This document shows positions 23,857-36,159 of a stretch of DNA of 64,000 nucleotides, in pieces. Made by a program: the position numbers and the translations under genes. How positions within the stretch are numbered: position 1 is the first letter of the stretch; every line of letters begins with the position of its first letter. Source of the stretch: Piezodorus guildinii (lineage: Eukaryota; Arthropoda; Insecta; Hemiptera; Pentatomidae); the NCBI GenBank assembly GCA_023052935.1, contig CM041292.1:137220951-137284950 (forward strand). The letters are read 5' to 3'. The notes beneath the pieces were generated by a model. That model saw nothing but the letters and a program-made list of their open reading frames with translations. It searched no databases and was not told the origin of the DNA.

Positions 23857-25012
23857 AGCGGAACTATTTAAATATGGAGGTGAGTATTTATGTCGAAGAA
23901 TTTACAATCTTATACTTGAAATAATGAACAATGAATCTTTGCCAGAGGAATGGTGTTCGGGATTGATTCTGCCGCTCTTTAAGAAAGGAGACAAGACAAT
24001 ATGTCAAAACTAAGAAGGCATAATCCTGTTAAATGTTATTTATAAAATCCTGGCAAATATTTTAATTACAAGACTAAAAATTTACTCGGAACTGATTCTC
24101 GCGGATTACCAATGCAGTTTCAGGCCTAACAGAGGTACTACTGATCAAATCTTTGTTTTACGACAAGTGCAATGTCTCTGATGGAAGTCTAGCAACTCGC
24201 TTATGTTACATACTTGGGTATGCAGATGACATTGTGGTTCTGGCAAGAAGTGAGGAGGCATTGAAGGAAATTCTGGCAAAGATTGTTCAAGAATTAAAAG
24301 CATGGGTCTTGAGATAAATGAAAGTTGAACCACATACATGGTAGCATCAAGCTCGGAGGCAAGAAGAAGAAAACAAGATTTCAGATGTGATGACTATACA
24401 TTCGAAGCTGTTGATAGTTTCACTTACCTTGGCAATGAGATAAACAATGTGGTTAGGGTGAGTGACAAGATAATGAGAAGAATAATGTATGGCAACAAAG
24501 CGTGTTATGGTCTCTCAAGGTTAATAAAATCGGCTCTACTATAGAAACACACAAAGCTCAAATTATATAAGACCCTTATTAGGTCCGTCGTGTGCTATGG
24601 CGCAGAGACGTGACACTTAAAGTAGCCGACCAATGAGCCCTTAAAATATTTGAAAGGAAAATTATGAATTTTCGGTCCTATAAAGGAACATGGTATATGG
24701 CATATTAGGCATTACCAAAAATTAGACGACCTTATGCAGAGCGAAGATATACTAAGGCTCATTAAATCGAGAAGAATTAGTTGGCCGGATCATATCTAGC
24801 GAATGCCAAATGAAAGGTTGCCGTAGAAAGTTCTGCGCGAAACATTTTCAGGAAAAAGAAAGAGGGGACGTCCATGTAAATGTTGAATTAAGGACGTGGA
24901 GGAGGACCTATCTAAAATTAGAGTGACCAACTGGAGAAGGCAAGAATGGTGAAGCATTGTTGGAGAGGCCAAAGTTCACCTTGGACTGTAGAACCGGAGA
25001 AGAAGAAGAATT
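23857..25012 (+). mobile_element. RTE-like LINE fragment with GAA tail
   Basis: The translation gives LAELFKYGGEYLCRRIYNLI, LPEEWCSGLILPLFKKGD, YKILANILITRL and FRPNRGTTDQIF. After a deletion come the catalytic GYADDIVVLARS (about 24215-24250), SFTYLGNEI, and the C-terminal RGRPCK-like region. It ends in GAAGAAGAAGAA at about 25000-25010. Multiple stops and an internal deletion make it non-functional. It is a different family from the element at 41548, with the same tail type. Confidence 0.85.
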
Positions 25013-27425
25013 GATTTCATTAGCAAGATATTTTAAAAATATTAGCCTCAATTAATCTTTAAAGTATCATGTTTCATAAAACATGGCATCTTTTAATTTC
25101 ATAATTTTCCAGTGAAAGGACATTTCATACTAAAAATACTAAACCTAAAAAGTAAACTCGACAGCTTTTGAAAAATGTCGTAATACAATTTTTTTTTGTT
25201 TTATTCTCAAGAAAACCGCTTCAACTGGAAACAAACAAGAGGATAATTTGAAGATTCTGTGAGGAACTTTGCACTTTTAGCACTTTTTTTAATGTATAAA
25301 TAGGATTTGTTTTTAATTTAAATGGGATAGATAGCCATTTCTTATCTACTCTAACAAATTAAGTAGTTATTGGTTTTGTTGACAATTTGTAAATATTGAA
25401 ACTTCTAATGGAACAGAAATATTGAAAGAGTGTAATTTTGCAGTATTATTGTTTTCAAATACATTTTTTTCTTTCTCTGTCTACCTATGCCATTATTTTC
25501 CATTATTACCTACAAAGAAACAAAATACTCAGATTACTAAAAATTCTTCTTTAAGAAAATTTTATTTTTAAAGTATCTACATCTAGAAAATTATTATCTT
25601 ATTTACACATCATAGAAATTTTATAAATAAGATTTTTTCATAAATTTATTTGTATTATGTATTGTTTTTTTTTTCAATAATAGATATAATACAATAATAT
25701 AATATAATACAATACAATATAATTCAATTATATCAGGACTTTTGATTGGATTGGATTTGGAAAATCTTACTTTCTAGTTCCCTAAACATGAATAAGGTTC
25801 CAAAGAGAAAACGGAGAGCTAAAGAAATATTAGCTTTTGTCTTTTGCTGCACTCAGTTCATGTTCATAACAGTTAGTCAGACAAATAATTCACCCATAAG
25901 AGCTCAGAAAAATCCTTGTTCCTGAAGAACAATTTATTCTTTGCTTATTAAAAATTATAATTAAAATTGTCTGAAACATTTTTGTGTGAAATTTAATTGC
26001 TAAAGGACAGAAAAGTGTTATGTTACTTTAACTATAATTATTTCATTCAAATCTAATGGTTGTTGGTTAATGCAATATCATGTGGTATTTAGTCATATGG
26101 CCAAAAATTGACATGAATTTTAGTATTTTTAAATTTGAATTAAAGAATAAAGAATTTGTATAAATAATATAATAATAAAAACAAAACCCTAATTATTATT
26201 TTTTTTTTTATAATATGATGTCTGGAAATTAATTTTTGAACAATTTAGATTCATAAAAAATATTCATGATACTCAAATTTTGAGTACTATAGCAATTTCT
26301 ATTGTTTAGTTGAAACCAGTACACAGATTATATTTTAATTCTGCTTGATTTAAACCCATTTCGAAATTGCTATCTTTATCTGTGAACTTATTATTAAGTG
26401 GTTTCTAGTTTTTAAGTTTTACTTATTGAAGAGTCTTCAGTTTCACGCTTGGTTGATCCAACACTTTTTTTATGTAACCCTATTCTACAGCTGCGTTTGA
26501 TCAATAATGCTAAGTGTTGTTACAGTTTCATAATTCCTAGCTAACTGTTTCATATTTAGGTGAGTAAAACGATTTATTTTTATGGTAAAAGTAGTGTTAA
26601 CCTAACTTGTTAGTAGTAATCCCTACAGATTTTAGTTTCACACTTATTACTTTTCTTCTCGAAATTGATTATTGTCTTATTAATCAACAAGCCATTATTT
26701 TTAATGAGCTAAGCATATAAGTCAAAACATAGCTTTGACTTTTATTCATTGTGGCCGAGAGAAATAAGAATTATCTTTTATTTCTGCTTCCATCTGCTTA
26801 TCCGAAACTATCCATGTATATCACTTTGCACCATGACATTATTTTCATCATTAATATAGGGTGATAGCTTCATTACAAATACCATTAAATAAGTATGCTT
26901 ACTATTAAATAAACACCAATCGACCTTTTTGTTATGATTGTGTAATTAGTAATCATAATAGTAAATAATTAGTTGTATTACTTAATGACAATTAATATTA
27001 ATGCTACATGGATATGTTATTCTGTAGTTAAATCTTATACATATTTAAGGCATTGTAAAATAAAAGTAAATCAAAATTTTTTTGGGTCAAATGTAACATG
27101 TCAAATCTGTACGGTTTGACATGTTAAATAGGGAATGGAATTTAATACTGAGCCATGCTTTGCAAGTAATTCATCATTTTTAATAGAAAATAATGTTAGA
27201 ACAAATTAAATAGAGTTGTTATAAAAAATCGAATGTATTATATAGAATATCATATATTTACTACTGAACTGTATAAGGCATAAATAAATAAAGGGAGAAA
27301 ATAGGTTTGTTAAGATAAGAATTTCTGTATTTTTTAACAATATGAGCTCCTTTATTTCCAATCACCATGCATTTAATATTTTCAATCATTATAAACATAA
27401 CATATTTATACTTTTTTTTGTTTCA
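25013..27425. other. AT-rich intergenic DNA, nothing recognised
   Basis: Long A/T runs and ATAATATAAT-type repeats near 25680-25730. No ORF or repeat family recognised. The 5' exon of the CFAP53-like gene may lie here, because 27421-27426 looks like a splice acceptor. Confidence 0.4.
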
Positions 27426-27467
27426 GTTTTAAGATATAACAGTGTTGAAAAAAGTTACTTGGAAAAA

Positions 27468-29055
27468 ATGACAACACAAAACAAAAACCTAGATTTTAAC
27501 AAAAGTAGTTTAGAAAAGTTACCATGGCAAGAATATATGACTATGCCAAGCATCAGAGATTTAAATTGTCCAGAATACAGAACATACTCAAAACGTTTAA
27601 TAGAAGCTGGAAAAGGTAGAAGTCTAGAATTAATGTGGGAACAAAACAGGTCAAAAAGGTTGGTTGGAACTAAAAAAGTTGGAGCAATTGAAAATTTTAG
27701 AATATTAGAAGATAAAGCTGCAATTTTAAATAATACAACCCTAAAAAGTCAAATGGCTAAAATTAACCGCCATGTCGAATTAGGACTGAAAGTAGCTGAA
27801 TCTGATTTGGATGCCAAACGAAATAAACTAAAAGCTGTAATTTTGAAGGAAGAAACTGATTTGACCCATGAATATGTGGATAGAGCCCAGAAGTTAGCCG
27901 AAGAACTTCTTGAAAAAAAGAAAAAAAAAGTAGTAGAAATAGAAATAAGACAAAAAAGAGAAAGAGAAGAAGAAGCTAGACTGCGCTTTGAACAGCAAGC
28001 TAAAGAGAATTCTGAACAGTATAGAATACAAGTAAGTAAAAATATGAAAATTGAAACTGCAGAGGTTCAGAAACAACAAATCTGTGAAAAAATGATGCAA
28101 AAAGAGCGAGAAGGGGAATGGGACAAATTTTGGCTTGACTTGGCAAAAAAAGTTGACGATGAGAGAAGAAAGTATGAAGAAATTGAAGAAACAGTTAGAC
28201 TGACAAGATTACAGGAACAAAGAGAAGTATTAAACAAACAAATAATTGGTAAGAAATTAATGCAGGAGGAAATCAAAAGAGTTAAAGAAAATGAAAATGA
28301 ATTCCTTGAAAAACTAAAAGATCGAATGAAGGAGGACGAACAAAAGAGAAGGAGTACATATACCAACAAAAATTAGAGCTAAAAAGTATGTCATTAGCGC
28401 AACTTGAAGAAAATCGAAAGTTAAAGTTAGAGAGGGCTGCTTTTGAAAAAGCATTTGATGATTATTACTGTCAAAAAGTAGCAGAAAATATTGAGAATGA
28501 AAAACTAAACAAACGTGACACAAGATTCGAAAACAAAAGAGAGGCAGATTATTTCAGACAGCAGTTAAAAGAAATCCATGAGGCAAAATTAGAAGAAGAA
28601 AGACAATTTGAAATTTTAAGAGAGCAGGAAGTAGCGAAAAAAGATGCTATTATTCGTAAAAATCAAGAATTTGTGAGAGAAGTCAAAGAAAAACTTCATA
28701 GAGAAACATTAGAAACAAGAAAACAACAGTTAATCCATAAAAAACAAGTGCTGGAAATGGAAAAAGAAACTGAGAAACTGACTGATGAATGGTCTCAAAT
28801 TATGTTAGATAAAAATAAAGAATTAGACAAAATAAGGGAAGAATATAAAAAAGAAAAAGAAGTGGACCGAGTGAAAGATCTTGTTGGTCAGAAAGAGTAT
28901 GCAGATCTCTTAAAGAAACGAGAAGTTCTAGAAGATAAGAATTCAGGCTTAAACAGAAGGAAGATCAAGAATTAAAGGATGTGTACTGGCAAAAATTTGA
29001 TAGTATTTGTCCAGGTTCTCTTCATCCATTTACAAAAGTTTTATTAAACAAATGA
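27468..29055 (+). CDS. CFAP53: CFAP53-like axonemal coiled-coil protein (two apparent frameshifts)
   Basis: The product is a highly charged Glu/Lys/Arg coiled coil throughout, of the trichohyalin-plectin-homology type, about 528 residues over three frames; vertebrate CFAP53 is close to 514. In that family the protein is an axonemal microtubule inner protein that also attaches outer dynein arms in cilia and sperm flagella. Order and spacing of the charged heptads agree with CFAP53 (DAKRNKLKAVILKEE; FWLDLAKKVDDERRKYEE; the end ICPGSLHPFTKVLLNK). I chose the ATG at 27468 because a TTTTGTTTCAG acceptor precedes it by about 40 bases; translation further upstream would run through that site. The frame shifts by -1 near 28341-28346 and again near 28936-28942, both in A-rich runs, with clear coding sequence continuing each time. 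One-base deletions in the assembly explain this best. The stop is TGA at 29053-29055. Essentially a single large exon. Confidence 0.75.
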
Positions 29056-31270
29056 ACTATTTGTCTATCTCTGTTGTTTTTTTTCTCCTTTTTGAAGATG
29101 CAATTTTGTTGATATCATATATTATTATTATTTGCACATTGAGTCTTCTTCTCTGTAACTCAAGAAGTAAGAAGCATCCTCTGTACCTTGCTGGTACAAA
29201 CTGGAGATTCTTTTAATGGTTTATGGGATCTCACACTAGAATGAATTTGGCAGCACTTCACACGTCTTGGTTTGTGGTTGCTAAAGATTTGGGTTTATTC
29301 ATATAGTTGATACATTACACATTGAAAAATGTTCCTTCTTTTATAAGGTTCCACAATTTTAATCTTAGTATATGCGATTTTTTTAATATTGAAGACAGCA
29401 AAATTTTTTAGAGCTTGTTCTATGTAGACGTATGAAATGTGACTAATGGTGGATTTTTTTCTCTTCATATCATATTTAATCTTTTTTGGGGGTGTGGAGT
29501 AATGAAGATTTCTAATTACAAATCACTAATTGGCTTGGTAAGTATCTAAGCTATAATCTTTGGTCTTTTGATATCTCTAGTGGTGTTTTAGTAGAATTAA
29601 GTTCAAAATGATTTTATCAAATTATAGATACAATATAATCTCTGCAAGAGACCTGGCAATTTTATTTTTTATTGGAGGTAGCTTAGGAGGCCAGATTCCT
29701 CTCTTATTAGCAAACATGTTACTAACACAAATTCATGGGATTCATGCTATTTAAAGGTATTTATGCTAGTTGAGGTCTGAAAATTATTTTGATTTTTTTG
29801 TTATGAACGATCAGAAATAGTTATTCTGGAATTATTATTATTAAAATGAGTTGTCTCATTGTTTGTGTAAATATTTCACTGTCTTTTTCCACTCAATAAA
29901 CAAAGCTATATATCTTTTCTAAGAGACAAATTAATGATCTAAAAAACGTCTGGACAAAATTTTTTGGTAAATTGACTGCAAACCTTAACAGCTGGAATAC
30001 ATGGTTCAACTACAAACTTCAACTTTGAAAAAAAGAAATAATTAGTTATTTTTTTAATTTAATATATTTTTATTGAAAATTACAAATGTATATTATAATA
30101 CAACAAGTAAATATGTCGCCAAAAGATAATGTACATGAAAAACATGAAGAGAAACTGATCATTGGCAGTATTGGTTCTTTTAAACATACAATTTGATTAA
30201 ACTTAAAATGTTATAATACATTGAATGTGATTTTTAATAGAAAAGTTTAGTAAAAAATAAATAAATAAATAGGTATAAGTGTTTTTATTTTGTATGTTTG
30301 ACTTTTCAAAAAGCTTTTTAGTTTTATGATTAAGCGGTTTTAATGTACTTTATACCTAAGCAAATCTTTTAGTAATTAATTTTGTTTTATTATTTTCAAT
30401 AATGAACCTTTGTAATCGACCAAAAAAAAAAAAAAAAAAAAGAAAAAGAAAAACTACCCTCCCTTAAAATTTGAGAGCTTACGTTTCAAGATGTGTAGAA
30501 TCCGAATGACGAATGAAAAAAAATCCGTTTGTCCTAATAAATAAATAAAAATTGTTATTAGTGCCTCTTGATTTTTGACAAAATGAAAAAAAAAAATCAT
30601 TGAAACTGGTTCAGGACTAGATGAGATATTGCGTTTCGAAATCAGCAGTAGTGATGATCTTACCCTTTGAATTATTGCTTTTCATATTACATAATTGCCT
30701 ATCTACAGCTATATCCTATATCCTAATATTGTTATTTAGAAATAATAAACCATTGTGTAATTATTTGCAGCGTGTTTTTGTATCACATGGTGTTTGATGA
30801 ATGTTGAAGGTTTTGTGAAAATTCGTTTTACTCTCATTTTTCATTCATAAAATGAAAAGTGTAAATCTTCTTTCCATAAAATTGTTGCACGTTGGGGGCT
30901 CGGTGGGGTAAGCTTTGAGACGAACCTTGAAAAATACGAAAATCTTCACCACTGAATATTCTTTCAATCTTATATCAGCGAAGGCAGAAAATAAAATCTG
31001 GAGTGACTCTTAATGTTATAGTATACGGGCGTAATAATCTAGCCATTTATCGCCCTAAAACCTCTCCCCTATCAATATTATACAACTTTAACAATATTTT
31101 AGTATTTTTCAGAAGCCATTTTTTTTTTAAAATGTGTTTTAATTTGCTTTCTCAATTAACGTTTGGACTGCTTAATCTAAATTGCTAACATTACTCCCCT
31201 CTATGATTATAATGTATTTTGAGATGCATTGACGAGAAAAGGTTCACAAACATCTGCATTTCCATTAGGG
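29056..31270. other. CFAP53 3' flank and AT-rich DNA
   Basis: No gene recognised. A dispersed repeat at about 30340-30765 (with an A20 run at 30421-30440) recurs in inverse orientation at about 45055-45260 and in part at about 58200-58330. Confidence 0.4.
30340..30765. repeat. Unclassified dispersed repeat (family V)
   Basis: Shared landmarks with 45055-45260 (inverse): ttattttcaataatgaacctttg, an A-rich tract, ctaccctccctt, aaatttgag, and gaaataataaacc. Its ends were not defined. Confidence 0.6.
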
Positions 31271-31279
31271 AAAAATCAG

Positions 31280-32640
31280 GTTTTCGTTCTGCCCAATTCG
31301 CCCACCAAGAATCACCCAGAATATCCAGTCTTCTATTCATAAAAAAAATTACCTAATTCTATTCGCTTTTTCCAAAGCTTTCGATTGCGTCGATCATGAA
31401 ATTGTACTATCCATACTCCTTACTTATACTCGTAACTTGTCCTTATCCATTAGTACCATGCAAACGGTTTCATTCATTCTTATCCCATTGTTCGCAGGCA
31501 GTAGTCATCCCAGAGAAATGGTCTTCATCTCTTCTTTTTATCTCACGTGGTGTTCCTCAAGGTTCCTCCCTTTCACCAAACCCTTTTTTCAATTTATATT
31601 AATGATTCATCTTTCCCGATACCATCTTTTCTCCAATGATCTACAGATGTACTCTTCTTTCCACTCTTCTATCTTATTGATGCATCCCATAAAGTATAGA
31701 ATGATTTAAATCAAACTTATCACTGGGCAAATAAAAATAATTTGCAGCTCAATGCAGGTAAAACTAAAGCAATCCTCATTGGCTCCAAACGAACTTTGAA
31801 TCCCCTTGCTTACCAACCGTTGCTCTTTCCCAATAAAGTCCTTATCCCATTCCAAAAACTGTTAAAAATCTAGGAGTCACCTTTAACCAAATCTTATCCT
31901 GAAATAATCATGTTTCGAAATATCCCGAAAATCCATTTCCATACTTTAACAGCTCAATAGATTCTGTAAATCCTGACCTTTAAAAACCCTTCAGTTACTT
32001 GTTTCCTCTGCTGTCTTCCCCAATTTAGTCTACGATTAACTGGTGTATAAGGGAATTACCGGTTAAATGGAAATAAAATTAAAACGTATGATGCATTGCT
32101 TAGTAAAATTTATTTTTAAAGTCCGTTGACGGGACCATATTTCTGACTCTTGAACTTCTTATGTGGCTTTATCCTTTTCTATTCGATGGCAATATCTCCA
32201 TGGTTCTTACCTATTCTAAACATTAAAAAAATATGAAAACTTCCTATATAACTGACCTTCTCACCCTCCGCCTTGACATCCATTCTATGAATACTAAAAC
32301 CCAATCAATCAATATCTATACCCCTATCACATAGAACTGCGTCTTTTTACAAATCGTTTTTCGTTCGCTCCTCATTCTTTTGAAATTCTTTGCATATCTC
32401 TATCTTTAAAGCCACCCTCTCTTTCAACTTCCCAACGTCAAGTCTTCCTTTATCTACTCGAATCTCAATCTTCCATTCATTGTAAAATATAGGTACATGT
32501 AGTATAAATATATGTATATATGAGTGCATGCTCCGTGTCTGTATAAGTGTACACAGATTTAGGATATATTGAATTGTTGATAAATTTTATTAAAATGTAA
32601 CTAGACCATAAGCAATTTTTTTTTTTTTCCTAAGGGAACT
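31280..32640 (+). mobile_element. CR1-like LINE remnant, 5' truncated
   Basis: The broken reverse transcriptase reads SGFRSAQFAH-like, then FDCVDHE, RGVPQGSSLSPNPFFNLYIN, QLNAGKTKAILIGSK and KILGVTFNQIL, followed by a C-terminal region (HSFEILCISLSLK) and an AT-rich 3' UTR. The catalytic YADD is lost. The 3' UTR is interrupted at 32655 by a minus-strand Jockey LINE and resumes at 33754. CR1-group assignment is inference from motif style. Confidence 0.75.
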
Positions 32641-32655
32641 TGGTCCCAGAATATA

Positions 32656-33738
32656 TATATATTTTTTTATCAATACTAATATTTATTTATTGAGATATAT
32701 TACAATTTGTTTCTATATGAACATAAGTAACAGTGATATAAGATCCCATTCACACAATATGCACAGTATACAATGATAAAGTCAAATTACATAAAATATA
32801 ATATATATACAAAAAAAACAAAAACAACAACCTATAATTAGGCTAAATACAAATAAATGAAATAAAGAAGTAATAAATATATTAACATCATACACACAAT
32901 CATAACTTTATACAATTTGCTAAAGGAACCCCAGACTGGGCCTTTTTCTGCACTTGTAGAGGGAAAAGCGGAGTCCAAGAGATCCTAGCGCCACGCTCTC
33001 TGCCGCGTCACTGGTGTGAGCCAGTGGAGGCCGAGCTAGGGCGCAATAGCCACAAACATAGATTACATGAGTGGAGGATCTGACCAGTGTCAGATTTACA
33101 AGTTTACAATACGTGTCGCGGCCACTGTCGTTTCAATCTTCGAGGAGGAATGAAGGGATGTGTGGTGCTAGATAGGGATTGTGCTTGAGGATTAGGATGA
33201 TGAAATTTGGAAAATTTGGATGGTACCAGGTATAAAATAAACGGAATTTTAAGGTCGTGATGTAGGGTACAGTTGGTAACGTAATAAGGAACATTAACTA
33301 TTGTTCGGGGACTTTGGATTGGAAGGATTGGTTGCGTTAGATGTTAGAATGTTTAGCCGTACCCCACAGTTCAATTCCGTAGGTCCATATAGGTTTCAGT
33401 ACTGTCTTGTATATTAGTAATTTGTTGTCAACCGTAAGGAGATTTTCTGTTTAGTAGTCTGTATAACTGGCCGAATCTGCGGTTGAGTTCTTTTCTTTTA
33501 AGTCTTGTATGTGGGTTCCACGTCAGTATTGTCAAGTAAAAAGCCAAGATACCGGACTGTGTCAGAGTAAGAAAGCGGTATGGAATTGAAATTAACCGTT
33601 GGACAGGATTTGCGTCGAAGGGTTAATGTGACATGTGAGCACTTGCTTTCGTTCACATTAATACGCCAAGCATTACACCAGTCTTCGACAAGAGAAAGGT
33701 GCTTTTGGAGATTAAGCGATGTTGCTTCAGGATCGGAA
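32656..33738 (-). mobile_element. Jockey-type LINE, 5' truncated, inserted into the CR1-like element
   Basis: On the minus strand: LVEDWCNAWRINVNESKCS, SCPTVNFNSIPLSYSDT, VRYLGFLLD, then a decayed RT C-terminus and a 3' UTR ending in a T-run (poly-A on its own strand). Flanks TGGTCCCAGAATATA (32641-32655) and TGGTCTCAGAATATA (33739-33753) form a 15-bp target-site duplication with one mismatch, which fixes both ends. It belongs to the same family as 38569-39480. Confidence 0.85.
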
Positions 33739-33753
33739 TGGTCTCAGAATATA

Positions 33754-34230
33754 GATTTTTTTTCCTTTCATTTTATTTTGTGGTCGTCTCTTCCATCAGG
33801 TCTTCTATTAGTTTTGCTTATATGTTGTTTCTTTTGCTAATGTTCCGAAATATTTAATAACAGTCCAATGCAAACTATGTCTGGAACATGAAATAATTAG
33901 TTCGTTGAAAAAAAAAAAAATATAAAAATGTCATCTTTTGGTTGAAACTTAAAATTTTGAATTTATATCTCAATGCCTCTGCTAAAGATTCACAGGCATC
34001 TCAGCTATTATTCTGAGGCAATGATATGGGTTTATTGATACTGATAAGCTTGAAAGATTTTAACGACAAACATTATCCAATTGGGTCATGTCAATTAGGA
34101 GATTTTCCTACGTTGAATATGACAAGTTATTGGTCATAAATTATCCATCGTGATTATTGTTTTCTGTCAATATGCCTAACTCTTAGTCGTGCAGTTGTAA
34201 AGATAAAAAATAAAACATGGTTCTATATTC
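33754..34230. other. Resumed CR1-like 3' UTR, then unannotated DNA
   Basis: About 33754-33860 continues the pyrimidine-rich 3' UTR of the CR1-like copy. Nothing else is recognised up to 34230. Confidence 0.4.
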
Positions 34231-34243
34231 AAAACTGCTATTT

Positions 34244-34536
34244 GGGATCACTTGTAGCTGGGTGGCTAGCGTAACAGCCTCCCATGCTAAAGGTCACGGT
34301 TTCAAACCCGCAGGTGGTCCTAGGATTTTTTAATGGGAGTAAAAAATCCTTAGTTACGCCGTCCTTCGGAGGGGACGTTAAAAGGTGGTCCCGAGCCTGT
34401 GCGATGTCAGGTACTCGTTAAAGATCCCTATCCTAATAAAACCTGGATAGGCAAAATTTAGGACTCCCACTGTAGCATCGTCCGATTAGCCATAGTAGCA
34501 TAAAGTGACGTTAAAATAAACAAATAAACAAACAAA
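34244..34536 (+). mobile_element. SINE family B, intact copy 1
   Basis: 293 bp: a tRNA-like head with A-box-like TAGCTGGGTGGCTAGCG (about 34254) and B-box-like GGTTTCAAACCC, a conserved body, and an (AAACAAAT)-type tail. Flanked by the perfect 14-bp duplication CAAAACTGCTATTT (34230-34243 and 34537-34550). It is very similar to the copy at 60886, so the family was recently active. Confidence 0.92.
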
Positions 34537-34550
34537 CAAAACTGCTATTT

Positions 34551-35368
34551 TAACGTACGGAAATTACGTAGTGCACATAAACCTCTCTAAGGAATTAGCT
34601 ATAGTCATTTAGAAGTAGTCATGTTATTTGTAATTGTGGCTAATCATAATCGCATAGAGGGGGCTCATATGTGGTGTAGTTTATTTTGAGTCAGCGTCAT
34701 TGTATTAGAATACATTCTTATATATGGATCATTCTTAGATAAATTATCTCTTGCTTTATAGGGAAAAGTAATATATATAAGAAATATTTATTTATTTAGT
34801 CTTTGCGCTACAGTCTTGCAAGAACCTCTCTACCACGGATTCCAAAATTATTCACAATCGCAATTACTCTATATCTCATGTATAGGTAAGTGAAATTAAT
34901 GTATATTGTATTGAAACGAACAGAATATAGCTTTTATTGGCTAAAAAAAAGTGCAGAACTAACTCGTTCCTCTATGCCATATTCCTGGTTGATAATTCAC
35001 GATGTTAAAGGTAATGAATAAATTATTTTGTTTAACTAAGTGTGTTAGTTGTTTTGTAGAATTTAGACGAACTGGTAAGTGAAATAGAACTCTATTCCCT
35101 TTTGCGCCCTAGAATTTTCATATTCATCTTTTAGAATTTTTAATAGGAAAATAATCAATATATTAAGCCATGTTGACGTGAAGGAAAATTAAAATTGTTC
35201 GAGGGCAACGAAAACAAACCAAAGTGTATCGAGTGTTTGAACAGTTAAATTGACTGAAAGGCATAGTAATTATTCTGAAGATTTAAAGTAATATACGCGA
35301 GTATTTGAAAAGTAACAATAAGGAAAATGGTTCTGATGTAATGTCCTCTTGAACGATAAGAAACTCAG
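34551..35368. other. Upstream region of the first group-7-like gene
   Basis: About 34800-34905 is a decayed end of repeat family U (accacggattccaaaatt... tatctcatgtataggtaagtg). Otherwise AT-rich, nothing recognised. Confidence 0.45.
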
Positions 35369-35374
35369 TATATA
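35369..35374 (+). promoter_or_regulatory. TATA box of the first group-7-like gene
   Basis: TATATA lies 39 bases before the ATG, the same distance as TATAAA in the paralogue at 54045. Promoter function is inferred from position. Confidence 0.5.
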
Positions 35375-35407
35375 GTGGTGAGATATCCAACTGTTGCCAT
35401 ATCCAAA

Positions 35408-36064
35408 ATGTTGCATCTTCTTTGTGTACTTCTTGTCACAGGCCATGCCTTGGCTGATACCGTTGTTCTGAACCAGGTTATAGATCAAGCCTTGGCTGGA
35501 CTCAACGCAGCCATCAGTCAGGCGGGAAAGGATGTCGTACCTATTGAATCTATGAACCACGACTGGAAGTACCGTTGGCACTTCGTCAAGCTGTCAGGTC
35601 ATATGAATTGTGGGAATGGATATGCAAAGTCTTTGGCGTCTATCAGAAGGACCGGAGACGTAGTGATGTCCACATCCGGAAACCAGATGACTCTGAGGGT
35701 GGCCCTAGGTCTAGGCAATTTAGAAGCTGGTTTTCAACACTGCCAATTCAAAGCTAAGCACCTATTCTCTGTAACACAACATATTAGTGCTTCTGTGTCA
35801 TCTAATTCCATTGTGGCCCAGGCAACGCTCATCAAGAACGGCAACGAATGTACCGCCCGCTTGGACAGTATAAGTCTGGATAATCTTGGCAAGATAAGTG
35901 TCCACACTGGAGGCGGTGTTCTTCACAAAATTGAAGATAAAATCATCGATTGGTTTGTAGGGCATATGCATGGATCTGTCGTAGGTTCTATCAACTCCGA
36001 ATTACAGAAGCAAGCCTACGCCAACTTTCCCAGAGCAAATCTGTGCAGTAAAATACCGTTTTAA
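35408..36064 (+). CDS. Secreted group-7-allergen-like (TULIP-type) protein, paralogue 1
   Basis: 218 residues, single exon, intact. The start is the ATG at 35408, which begins the signal peptide MLHLLCVLLVTGHALA; an upstream in-frame GTG would bury it. The mature part begins with an amphipathic helix (LNQVIDQALAGLNAAIS). A beta-rich body follows, with LSGHMNCGNGY, a block ending SIRRTGDVVM, VALGLGNLEAGF, LFSVTQHI and LDNLGKISVHTGG, then a C-terminal helix (HKIEDKIIDWFVGHM). This layout resembles the arthropod group 7 allergen family (Der p 7-like), whose members have a lipid-binding-protein-like fold; ligand and role are unknown. Cys 68, 112 and 148 are shared with the paralogue at 54084. Two overlapping AATAAA signals at 36149-36159 fit a short 3' UTR. 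The family call rests on remembered pattern, not a search. Confidence 0.65.
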   Translation: MLHLLCVLLVTGHALADTVVLNQVIDQALAGLNAAISQAGKDVVPIESMNHDWKYRWHFVKLSGHMNCGNGYAKSLASIRRTGDVVMSTSGNQMTLRVALGLGNLEAGFQHCQFKAKHLFSVTQHISASVSSNSIVAQATLIKNGNECTARLDSISLDNLGKISVHTGGGVLHKIEDKIIDWFVGHMHGSVVGSINSELQKQAYANFPRANLCSKIPF

Positions 36065-36148
36065 CATAGGTTAAATTTGTTTACTTCATTGTGTAAAAAT
36101 GTTATTATTAATGTCATTATATCCAATGTAAAGTTTAAAAATTTTGTT

Positions 36149-36159
36149 AATAAAATAAA
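36149..36159 (+). terminator. Polyadenylation signals of the first group-7-like gene
   Basis: Two overlapping AATAAA hexamers about 85 bases after the stop codon, followed by an AGAATCAG stretch and an A-run. Confidence 0.6.

Noticed and set aside
28067..28369. Minus-strand open frames opposite CFAP53
   Set aside because: Shadows of the Glu/Lys-rich coding strand; Phe/Leu/Ser-rich by codon complement.
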